From NCBI GenBank assembly GCA_023548195.1, contig JAJHZJ010000221.1, positions 1,904,001 to 1,968,000 of the forward strand: DNA of 64,000 bases, in the 5' to 3' direction. Positions 47,701 through 60,400 of this stretch are shown here, one piece after another; position 1 is the stretch's first letter, and each line of letters begins with the position of its first letter. The position numbers and the translations under genes were made by a program. This stretch comes from Bettongia penicillata ogilbyi (lineage: Eukaryota > Chordata > Mammalia > Diprotodontia > Potoroidae). Below the pieces are notes generated by a model. The model was not told the DNA's origin and made no database searches. It saw only the letters and a list, made by a program, of their open reading frames with translations.

Positions 47701-50700
47701 TTCTTTAATGCTAGAGAGTTGAAAGATAATCTTGGTAGTGATGATCCAGAAGGAGACATACCAGTCTTGCTGCAGTCTGTCCTGGCAAGGAATCCTAATG
47801 TTTTCAGGGAGAAAAGCATGCAGAACAGATACGTACAGAGTGGTGAGAATATTTTCCTATTAGTTACACTTTTAAAATATATTGTTCTTCATAGTTCAAA
47901 TGCCCAAATATATATTATCTGTAATAAATTTGTCTATTTTTTTAATAAGATGGCATATAGTTTGTTATTTACCTAGTTACACTGTAATAATACCTGAAAC
48001 TGAACCATATGCATAGTACAAATGCATAAATGTTAGTCATAAATACCATCCTTTCAGGTTTGTGTGGTGCTAGGATTGCATGGGAGTCAGGTGAAACTAA
48101 GAGAATATCATTGGATTTTTGAAGTCTTGAGAATTTTGTACTTTGAGACAACTATAGACTTTAGGGTTTTATTTACCCTTTTCATCTTGAGTTGCTACTC
48201 TAGAAGTTCCATTTTATTGTTTCAGTTTTTAAATTAGAAAATACTTGGAGTCAGGAGGACCTGAGTTCAAATCCATCCTCAGACACTTAACACTTACTAG
48301 TTGTGTAACCCTGGGAAAGTCACTTTAGTCTCAATTGCCTTGCAAAAAAAATACTTTAGAAAACATTTTACAGTCATTTTCCTCGATACATACTACATCT
48401 GCCCCATGTAAAATAATAACTAAAGTATAAAATCAAGAATCACTTATGTTTGGGGGAGAATGTAGATTTAGAAAAAGTATGTAGATATCATTAGGCCTGG
48501 GAATGATTTAGAAGAGTTAAAAGCAGGAAATTAAATTTAGGGAGAAATTATGGGGAGCTAAAAAGAGTTTGAAAGTAGATCGTAAGCTCTGTCAATTTTT
48601 AGACAATTTCAATAGACAGGTTTCACTGTGGACCTTAAAGTTGCCAGAAATTAAACTTTGCTTCATTCCATATGGATAGTTGACACTCATGTAACATTTC
48701 AAGATTTAGAAACATTTTACTTATATTGTCTTATTTGATTCCTACAAGAATCCTTTGATGTGCATCTTGCAAGCATTGTTAACCTCATCTTACAGATGAG
48801 GAAATTGAGGCTGAGAGAGGTTAAGCAGCTTTTCTAAAGTTACACAACTGGTGTATGACGTGCTATTTAAAACTATGTCCTCCTGACTTCAGATCAAGTA
48901 CTCTTATCTGCTATACCATCCAGCTTCTCTCTAGTAAAATGTCATATGTTGAAAGAGCTTATACTATGTAGTCCACAGAACAGAAGTCAAGCGTTAGGAA
49001 GATTCCATAATTGTCTTCAGAAGGAAGAGGGAGTAGATTTGTTTAGTGTTACTCTAGGAAGAAGAACAGTGACAACTATTAAGTTGAAGTTACAGACATG
49101 TAGGCAGAATAATTTTTGAGAACTGTCCAGTATTGTGGTGTACTGTCTGTCTGACGAAGTAAGGGGCTCCTCATTCAAGAATAGAATGAATCAAAGATTA
49201 CAAGACATGGAGAAAGAAATTGCTGCATTGGCTCAAAGGTTGGACCAAATGACTACTAAGGTCCTTCCTAAATCTATCATTGTTTGAAATGTAGTATTCA
49301 AGCTTTATGAGGTCTCCAGGTTTATTCCTACAATTAATTACATAATGAAAAGATTTTATATAAACTTTTATATACTTCATAAACTTTATGTGAAGTTTAC
49401 AGTCATTTTTATAACTGCCTTCTTATGCCAGTCAAAATGAAAAGCTTAGCAAAAAGGGAAAACACCATGTTTTGAAAATAAGAACTTCTGAATATTTGCG
49501 AAAAGAAAATACACTTGAGTTTGAATGTTTAAAAGATGGTGTTATCATTACAAGAAATTAATGCAATAATACTTTTGTATGCTTTATAGGAATGATGATG
49601 TCCCAGTATAAACTTTCTCAAAATTCCATGCACAGTAGTCCTGCATCTTCCAATTACCAACAAACCACTATCTCACACAGCCCTTCCAGGTAATATGTAT
49701 AATTATTAAGCATGACTTTCATTTTGGATATCTCACACCATGTTTTCTCCAGAAAAAAATTCCATTTGGGGATAAAACATATTTACTTTAACTCTGTGGT
49801 AGTTTTAGAGTTTATTGTTTTAAAGCATTGTACATCTAAATCTTATTAGCAGAAGGTTAGCCACCAGATGATGGAATTGTTTCTAACTGTAGCAACTCAA
49901 TAAGACCACCTACTGCATTGTAGATCAGAGGTTTCAAATTCTTGACCTGCAGTTAACAGGCAGAAATTGAAACCCAACCCCAGTGCAACTGTAACCCGAT
50001 TAAAATATTATTGGGAAATGTTTATTAAAATATAAAAGCATAATGCAATATAGAAAATATTGATTTTTGGTTTTCTAAGTCAGTATGCAGTTAGCTGTTG
50101 TATTTGAGTTTGATACCACTGGTGAAGAGGAGTTCCTTTTAGTATTTGTTAGTAGAGTACCCCCATTCATGAAAGCACAGATAATGGAAGTATTAAAGGA
50201 AAATTTGTGACTATTTTATTAAAGAATTAATTACAGAAGAACATGAAGCATCCCTATAATTTCTTTGACTGAAAGTTGAACTGACATCATTTAAATAGTT
50301 CAAATGGCGAAAGGGATAGAAAGTTTTGGTATTTTAAACTAAAGTATAAGAAAGCATGTGGAGTATAAGTGTATTTTAGAAAGAATTACTTTAACTGAAT
50401 GATCACAACTTTTGTAATTGATCTCAACACTTTGAACTCTTAATTAAAATGAGAGATTCTTAATCTATTGAATGTTACCTAAATATTTTGTAAGAGTCTT
50501 AAGTTTCCATAATTATATATGGTACAAATGTACTTCCAAGAATTTTGTGAAAATAAAATTTCAAGGAATGAAATAATTAATTGCATCTCCTCATATCATT
50601 CTTCATTTGATTTTGGGGTTTTAGCCGATTTGTGCCCCCACAGACAAGCTCTGGGAACAGATATATGGCACAACCAAACAGCCCAGTGCCTAGTCCATAT

Positions 50701-51443
50701 GCCCCACAGAGCCCTGCAGGATACATGCCATACTCACATCCTCCAAGTTACACACCACATCCACAGATGCAGCAAGGTAAGACTGTTGGACATTTCTTTA
50801 CTGAGGATGTTACAGAGCCTGATGGTGTACATTTCATATTAGCTATTAGTTTTGGTATTCTTATCTTTAAGACTTTAGTAAAATGCTAACAAAGACATCT
50901 GTCTATTCTTTATGTGAATCAACTATAACTCTAATCGCTTAAAAAAAACTTATAAAAAGCATTTATAGGATTGGTATAAAAATTTAAGCTTGTATTTCAC
51001 AGTTAATTTCTAATAATGTACATTTACTCCAAAGAACTATTATAAAAGCAACAAAATGTTTAAGAAAAGGTATTTTTTTATTACTAAAATAAAACTTTTT
51101 AAAGTTCATTAGTTGAGTTATTGTGGTATAATGTAAAAAGCATAGGTCAAGAGTGCAGAAACACAACTTTTGTGACCGTCATCAGCAAAACATTTAATGT
51201 TTTTCTGCCTCTATTTCCTCCTCTAAAAAATCAGAATGTTAGACTGTGTGAATTTTAAGGTTTCTTCTAGCTCTATAATATCATGATTTTTATACTCAGA
51301 AAAAAATGGATGACTGTTTCTTTAAAATTAAAGAAGTGGACTGTGTCAACGAAAATTTATTCAAAAACTGTGTATATTTTTCTGTGTCTTAGCTTAGAGA
51401 TACAAGCAGCTAACAGGCTAACTGAATGTGAGAATACATGCAT

Positions 51444-51481
<38 letters not shown>

Positions 51482-54400
51482 CCTATTCTATGCCAATTCC
51501 TTTCATAGTAGTCTCATAATCAAAGTGGAAAAAAAAGTTAGCAATGAAATGGTTTAGGTAAGTAAATGAACTTTTCAATAACAAGGTATCAATTATTTGC
51601 AACATGTTTCAAAGTAAGTTTAAGACATTCCTGTCATAATCTTCCTAAACAGTGTGCTAAAATTGTAATTGGAAATTTTTAATTTGTTTGGTGCCAGCAG
51701 TACTGGAATTGAAAGCATGTTGACAGAATTGGACACCAATCCAAGATTTGAAAACTGTACCAGCCTTTTATTTGAAACATGTTTGCTTGATTTGTTGCTG
51801 CTCTCTGGAGATTTTTTTTTAGCCTTCATTGAAATACATGTGATGTGCCTTAACACAAAATTTAAAAGTATTTGCTTTCATGAAAATTATTATTAAAAAT
51901 AATTCATTATTGTTCCCTAGGTCTATGGTCTCCACACTTTTAATTGTGCACCTCTCTCAGTTAAAAAAAAAATTGAGCATGTACCTCCAATATATGTATT
52001 TTTTAATGAATTATATGTGTGCACTACTATATGGATATTATGTACATGATCAACTAAAAGTATAAATTTAGCAGGATAAAATGAAGATGAAATAATATTT
52101 AATACTAGAGTTAGTAGGCAGCTCCTGCAGTTTATTGAGTTAGGGATTAACATAGTCAGACTTGTGCTTTAGGCCTATCAGTTTGGCAGTGATGTGGAAG
52201 ATGGATCTGAATAGGGAAAGGTGAGGCTAGTGCCATAATCCAGGTGAGAGCTGATGAGACCATGTGTGAGTAGGGAGAATAGACTGGATGCAAGAGATGA
52301 CCGAGGAGAGAATCAATAAGATACGCAATTAATTATGTGGAGAGAATGAAAGTGTGGAATTGAGAATGGTTTATTGTTTATAGGCCTGGGTAACTTTAAG
52401 GGTGGGGATATTCTTGACAGAAATAGAGATGTTCATAAGAAGAGTGGATTTAGGAGAAAGGTAACACAATGAGAGATATAATACAAGTAATATTCTACCC
52501 ATTTCTGTTCATCTAATGGGACAGAAGGAGGAGAAGGGGCTCCTGGAGCAGGTCTGTTATTCACTTGCCACTCCCTAAGCCTAAAGCACCTGTCCGGAGA
52601 CCCACAAAGTGATCTGGGTAAGGGATGATATGCTCAGAGTGCACATTAGTACAATTTTGCCAGAGTAGCTAGCTTCTCATTCAAGTTCCTGAAATACAGG
52701 TTATAATTGACAAGTAGGGCCCATACCCAAAACAGAAGGAGAGAGTTTGGGCACTTAAACTAGGAGATTAGGAAGGAAAAGAGTAGAGGAATGTTGAATG
52801 ATAATAGGTGAAAAGGGGAGGTCAGGTTCAAGCCCAGAGACAATGGGATGCTTCCTGTCTTCCCAACTTCAGACTGGTCGCTTCTTCTTTGAGGTCTTGC
52901 CGTAGCCCACTGGAGCTTCTGTGCTCCTACTTGAAAGACTACTTGCCCTAGGCAATTGCTCGTTACATCTTCTTTGTGTTTAGCTTTGTTGTCTACCAAA
53001 CCTTCCCTTGTTTATTTAAATCCCTTTTAACTGTTGCCAGAGCTAAATCTGCAGCTCATATTCAGCATTCATTTATCCAAGAAGTGGGAATACATAGATA
53101 AAACTAGTTATAGTTCCTTCCCTAAATGACCTTGCAATATAAATGAGAAGATAGACATGTAAGACATGAAAAAAACCTTGAAGGAAGGAAAGAATTTCAT
53201 ATTTTTGGAATCATTTAATTTATAAAACTCTTATATGAAATGTAAATACCCTGAAGACAAAATTTTTATATTTTAACATCAATTATTTTAATAAGAATAT
53301 CAAATCTATACCCTCATGAGATATATAATACTCATTGAAAAGTTGGGAGAGAGAAGAGCTAGAAGAAATTGGAAGCAGGCCAGAGTGATAGGAGAGTGTT
53401 AGGAGAATCAGACTGCCACATAAGTGTGCTTGGGTTCCGCCTGCATCCAGATAGGGCAGAGCATTGGAAGAAAGCAAGAAAAGGAGACAAGAAGCAGAAG
53501 CTTCCACTTCCACTCCCATAAAGGAAGGGTGGGATAGTAAGTAGACAGTCTTTACCTGCTCTGTACTTTTTCCCAGGGTCCTACTTGTTTCCCACATTAA
53601 GATAGCAGGTCTAGTGTTACAATCAATTTTCATCAGTTTCTCCCAGTTCTGCACACTATCCCTCGTCCAGCCTCCACAGTTCAACATTTGTCCAGTTCCA
53701 TAGTAGTGTAGCTTTGATTCCTGACTATTCTACTTGGGCAAGCCACTTAACTTTTCAAGGCTTTGTGGTTTCCTTGTCTATAAAATGAAGTGGCTGGGCT
53801 TATCCAGTGTCTTAAAGTCCATTTGAGCTCTAAATTGTGTAATTTTCACAATCCTTTATGATCTCAGGCCTCACGTAACAACTCTTCCCATCTCTTTACT
53901 ATTGGAACATATTTCATGTTTTCCTCTCTGCCAGTTCATATCAAGACCTTCTCTAAAAGTTAGTCTTACAGTTTCCTGAAACAAGAGGTGATATTTGCCC
54001 AGGGTCACACATGACCTCTGGCTGTCAGATCTTCTTGCTCCAACACCAGCTCTCTTTCAATTTGTCTGTAATTGTGGTGATGATTTTAAAGTTCTTCTAC
54101 AACAAAACTTTATTGAAATTTTACCATATGTAAAGAAATGGTAAATTTTTTTGGTGCCAGTTGAGTGTCCTAGGAAATAAGAGTAGAAAAATCAGGATGA
54201 AGTAAAGTAGGTGAGAAAGGACCTTTCTCAGTGAAGAAGGTGAGAGGATGTGCAAGGGATAGATGGATAAAGAACATTCATGTGCTCTGTATTTTTAATA
54301 TGGCATCAGCCTGACCAAAGTAGAAGATTTGGATGAAGGCTGGAAATAAGGTTCATTGAAGCCAAATAATAAATAGCTAAAAACTGGAGTTTGCCACTAT

Positions 54401-57400
54401 TTTAATCACACACCCCCTTTATAAAAAAAAACTGAGTTTTCACTGGCAGTATTTGTATTGTATATTTATAAATTATATATGTGCTATTGTACTAAAATAT
54501 TATGTACAATATAGAACCTACTCAAAACCAGAAATTTCAGAGGATGAGATAAAGGTGAAATAAATGTCTCTAAAATATCTTTTATTAACAAAACCTTTTG
54601 TGCTCTCACTAAAACTTTTATCAGTGACAGTATTTTTAGTGAAAGTAATGTCACTTGAATATGCCTCATGGTGGTTCTTTAAATCTTTGTGTATATCCTG
54701 AGGGATAAGGTGAAAATGTAAATAATTGTTCGTTAATAGTTATTCAGTTAATTTCATCATTGTAACTAGCTAAGCCACTAAACTTGCTTTTTAAATATAC
54801 ATTTTTAGTCAAAAAATACAATAATCAAATAAAGGTTATAATGATAAACATAACTTTTCTGCAAAAGTCATGTTTGTGTGTAGCTGTTCACCATACACAA
54901 TGCAAAAAAAATAAAAAGCAAAAGTGAATTGTCTCTGGTTTCAATTCAGCAGAAAGTTTTTAATATAGATCTTTTTCTTTGTGTTCTGCTTATCGGATGA
55001 TATCATGCTTTAATTTCCTATTCACATTTGAATATCTTAGTGGTGCTTCCACATGTGTGTGAGAATCAGTACAAAGGCAAGTTCAGCAGGACAGCAGAGT
55101 TCAGGGAGGGGGCTAGTAGGAAATGATGTTGAAAAGGTAGGCTGGAGACAGGTCTTGAAGGGCATTAATTACTCAAAGGAGGAGTTTATAGGTGATCCTA
55201 GAGGCAGGATAGAGCCACGGGAATTTATGGAAGTAGGGGAAGAGGTTATGACACAGTCAGACCTGTGCTTTAGGAAAAATAACTTTGAAAAGTTATGTGA
55301 AGGGTGCTTTGGAACGAGGAGACACTTGAGGCAGAGAAACCTAATTAGGAGGCCATTGAAGTAGTCTGGGTAAAGATGTTAAATGCCTAAACTGGGTTTT
55401 ATAGAGCAGGAGATGTGAGATATGTTGTAGAGACAGAAATAACAAAATTTGGTAATTGCTTTGTTATATGGAGTGAGGAGTTAAAGGAAGACCCATTGGT
55501 TGCAGACTTGGATAACTGGTAGAATAGTGAGACCCTAGATTATGATAGGAGGAGTTTGGGAAAAGGCTAGATTTGGGGGAAGATAATATACTGAGATTTA
55601 TGATGCCAATCTTAGATGACTCACTCTATCCCACTGCAGACTACACAGGATTCTTACCAGTTACTGCCTTGGAGCACAGAGAACAACTTCAGCCACTAGA
55701 TAGCAAAGATTGGGTATGTTGATGGGTGGAAATTTTCCCAGTGGATCTACACAGCTCTGGTGCCTGGGTTTCAGTTAGGTTTTAACTCCCCTGGGGGTAG
55801 AGGGCCAGTGCCTGGTTTAGAAGGAAAGCTGTTGGGAGCTTACATGTAAGAGGAAAGAGAGGGAATAGTGGCGTATTGGAGAATAAATAGGTAAAGGATT
55901 TGTTTGGGCATGGTGTAAAGCAAAGCATGCCTGTCATATGAAAGGGTGGATGTGACCCTCCATCTGATTAGTGTCAGTTATGGGTTCCTGCCACACTTGG
56001 GAGTCATTAGTGGTATCCCACTTTGGAAACCAGTAAGAAGCTACTTGTTTTTGAGAAAAGGCATGATATAGTAGAAATAATATATAAAATGTAATTCTCT
56101 TGCTTTCTTTTCATTTTTCTGTCTCTAGCAAATAATAGGCACTTTATAAGTGTTTTCTCAAATGAATTGATGTCATGAGGAAGAAAAATAAGACATTTGT
56201 ATGCTATGAAAGTCAGAAAGCAGCATAAGGGAGACCAATTGCAATAATAGAGTTGTGAGGTCTTGAGGGCCTAGTCTTTAGTGTCTGGACTTAGAATTTG
56301 TTCCATAGCCTTTTCAATAATCCCTATTATTTTCTAGATATAGGTAATAATGGCTTCTTAAACAACATGGTTGCAGATCTCAAAGACCTTAGAGTCTACA
56401 GAAATAGAACACAGATAAGTATAATAGAAAAGTAGCCTTTAGTGGCCAAAGGAAAGATCAGTGTCATCTCTGGAAGTTTGAGATGAGTGAAAACACTTTA
56501 AGCCAAGAATTCTTAACCTTTTTTGTCGTCATTGTCCTTTGACAGTCTGATGAAAAGCCATTGAACCCCTTTGAATAATGTTCTTAAATGCATAAAACAG
56601 ACGAAACCAAATACACTTAACAAAATATCTTTTTAAAAACAGGTTCCCAGGACTCAGGTTAAGTACTTTTGCTTTAAGCGGAGAGGATCAGGGAAGACTT
56701 CATGGCTGCACCTGTGGATATGAGAGGAGTGCATTCTAGGCACTCAGCAAGAGATGGAGCGTGTTTAATTTGGAGGATAGCTAGTAGTCAGTCCAGTTCA
56801 GATGAATAAGCATTTATTAAACTTTGTACCAGGCCCTGGGCTGATCACTGGGAGTACTAAGACAAGCCCCTGCCCTCAAGGATGTTCTGTCTCCCACCTC
56901 CATGACTTTGCACAGGCATGGAGTGCTCTGCTTCTTTAAACTGTTTGTGCCCTTTAAAGCTCCGTTCATGTCATCTCCTTTGAGAGTTAGTTGTAAGTCC
57001 TCTCCACAAAATGTACTGTCTGAGCAAATGCTAACTCTGCATATTGGTTCTAGCTTTGCAATTAATTGGATAATATGACAGTGTCAACCTCATTTAACCT
57101 CTCCAGGCTTCAGTTTTCTTGGGCAGGATGCTTTCTGAAGGCCTGCAAAGCTGTAAAAATCTCTAATGGTATATTTCTGTACTAAAGTGTACATCCCTTA
57201 ATTTAGAGAGATTTTATGAAGAAGTACTATATAAAGACTTGAGAAAAATACATTAACAGGAAGTATACAACTATTTTAAGTGGGTCATGAGAACATACAT
57301 TGTTCTCATGTTTATATGGTATGTTCTTTTGTTGGAAAAAGCTTTTGCCAGAATTCAAAAAATTGAATTTTGTTCTGGAACTGCCTGTTTATTAGTCTTT

Positions 57401-60400
57401 CCATTAACAACAACTATAATAAAATGCCACCCAAATGAAAGAAAACATTGTTTCCCTTCAGTGAGTATGTGGCATTGACAGTGACTTTGATACAAAATAA
57501 CCTTCGATGGGACAGTTCAATTTCTAATACTAGATTATAAAGCCATATAATGCTAGAGATCCTTAGAATGTTAAGGAGACAGAATCAACAAGACTTGGCA
57601 ATTGATTGGAGAAAGGGAGTGCATAACAGTGAAGTGTGAAGGATTAATCAACAGGCATTTGTTAAGCACTGATTGTATGCCCTGTACTGTACAAGATGCT
57701 GGGACACAAAGACAGAAATTAAACAGTTTCTTATTTCAGGGAGTTTACAATTCTAAGAAGGGGACACAAGTAGAATATAAAGAATACAAAATAAATACAA
57801 ACATGTGACCTGAGTGACTGACTGGAAGAATGGTGGTGTCTCTGACAGGAAAAGGAAAGTTAGGAGCAGGGGTGGGTTTATGTGACTATATATTTTATTT
57901 TTTATCATTATTATAAATGTGAATTTTTTTTTCTTCTCACAGAAATTACTGAGGGATCATGGGGTAAAATCAAATGAGTAATTCAAGTTGAATACCATAT
58001 ATTATTCCATGATTAAACATTTTCTAGTTTTCACATAGTTAAGTGAGTTTCCTCATTTAGGAAGTACTTTCCCATATTTACGACAAAATCCAATGCTACC
58101 AAATCTGTTTAACGATTCAGCTTCTTACTAAAGAAGTTGAAATGGAGTAAGCAGATTTAGTATTGCAAGGGTTATTTTGATTATTTACATAGTTGATGTA
58201 TATATGTACATATAAAATACTACTTTATTAAAGATAAAAATGCTAATTTTTATATTCCAGCTGTAGATTTTGAGCAAAAAATTATTATGATTTAAAAATT
58301 CACTGTGTTTACAAATATCTTTTCAGCTATTTCCTCACTTTCCCCTACTCTGAAAATTAAATTAATTGGCTCTTATACCATAATATCTGACTATTGTTTG
58401 TAATTAATTAAACATTATTTTCAGTATACTCCAGGTAGTTATAAATTTTTTCCTTCCTGAAAAGCTGTTAATTTTATTATTCTTTCTAATTTCAGCATCA
58501 GTATCAAGTCCCATTGTCCCAAGTGGGCTGAGAAACATGCATGATAATAAAGTTTCTGGTCAGTTGTCTGGCAATTCAGCTAATCATCATGCTGATAATC
58601 CTAGACATGGCTCAAGTGACGACTACCTACACATGGTGCACAGGCTAAGTAGTGATGTATGTAAAAAAAAAAAGTCACTATTTTTAAGGTAAAGGGGTAG
58701 TTTTACTATTTTGTTACATTACATCATAACCTGGGTTCTAGTCGGGCAAGTGACTTAATCTCTCTGGACCTGTTTCTTTAATGGAGGTAACAATACATGC
58801 CCTGTTACCTTTACAGAGTTGTTATGAAGGCTAGATGAAAAAAAAACTCTATGAAATATAAAGCACTACACTGTGTCAGCTATTTTCATTATTTTCAATA
58901 ATATCAATAAAGAAGCTGCACTAAAGCTCCAGTGTAGTTCTGTGATGTTATGATTCTAAGGTTGACTTTTGTTTTTACTGCTACTGTTAAAATTTTAAGC
59001 ATGTTGAAATTTTGATGTGTTTGGTAGAACTTTTGCATATAAATCATGCAGCAAAAAATTATCTAGCACTTTCTCTTCTCATTTGCTGGAGAGTGGTAAG
59101 TTAAGGGATCAGGAAGAGCCCATCTTGTGGTTCTCCACTTTTAACTTTTTTCTGATAGACCTTTCACTTTATGACCAATAATATCGATCTGAAATGGTAT
59201 CTTTGTTGGGCAAGTTTATGGAAATTTTCAAATTATTTTGAACTTAGTAAATTTATAGTTCATTTCTTCAGTGTTAATATTGATCACATAGACTTTTGTG
59301 AAACCCATAATTGAAAAAGGCAACCAGAAATAAAGGGAAGCATATTCTATAGTGACACTAGTTCATTATTTTTCTTTGCTATGCTTAACCAATGCATTAT
59401 TTTTTTAAAACATGCAATACATGTTTCTGAGATATTAAATCAAGAAGAAAACAAGGTGTGGGAAAAAATATAGTTTTGAATACTGACCCTTTGCAAATCA
59501 GTAAAGTATTGATATTTAGTATTTTTCTTCAACACTGCTAAGAAGTTTCTCTTTGACATGTATGTTTATGATTATTTTCTTAGGATGGAGATTCTTCAAC
59601 AATGAGGAATGCTGCATCTTTTCCTTTGAGGTCTCCACAGCCAGTGTGCTCTCCAGCTGGAAGTGATGGAACGCCTAAAGGTATCATTGTCACTTTAATT
59701 CATCTCATTACTTTAAAATATTATATGACTTTCTCTTTTCAAATGAGTAACTTCTTTAAGCATTTACCCTTTGGAATTCTCCATCTTTCACCAGCAATGC
59801 AATAATTTTAAAAAAATCCATATAAATATATTATCTTGTAGTTGATATCTTCTAAATTCTAGATATTTGGGAAGAAACATTTTAAATGTGGACTTTTTCC
59901 CTCGTTTTCTAAAATGATTCATTTTGTGACCTTGACAAAATGATAGTCTCTCTAGTTCCTTTCTTTTAAGGTCAAATGATGTTTCCTACCAGAAAGTTTC
60001 CATTGTTAATATTTATAGAAGGTTGGTTGACTTTTTGATTGATTTGCAACCAAAATGCAGATATGGCTCTGAAAAAACAGTGCAATTAAAAGTGTATTTT
60101 GTCTCCTTTGAATCATAGAGATTTCATGACTGAAGTGTGACACATTTGGGAATTGTTAATTTTTTACTTGCCACTACCTATATTCAGGTATCTTCTCTTT
60201 CTCAAAAATGTAAGGTCTCACTAGCAATCAGCATGAAAAATAATATTTTCTAGGAGAAGTGGTAAATATTAAACTATAATATTTTCTAAATAATAACAAT
60301 AGTGCAATGTAAATACATGAATGTTTTTCATCAGATGGTGATAGATTAAGTGAAAAATTAACCTAAGATTAGCCTAATAAAAATTAGCCTAAGATTATTA

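Noticed and set aside
53283..53687. 134-residue minus-strand ORF in intron 6
   Set aside because: No domain, no splice or start context, and probably old repeat; length alone is weak evidence.
57951..57975. Pseudo-exon with strong acceptor (ttcttctcacag) before ggtaaaatc
   Set aside because: Too short (about 20 nt) and no coding continuity with NIPBL exons 6 or 7.
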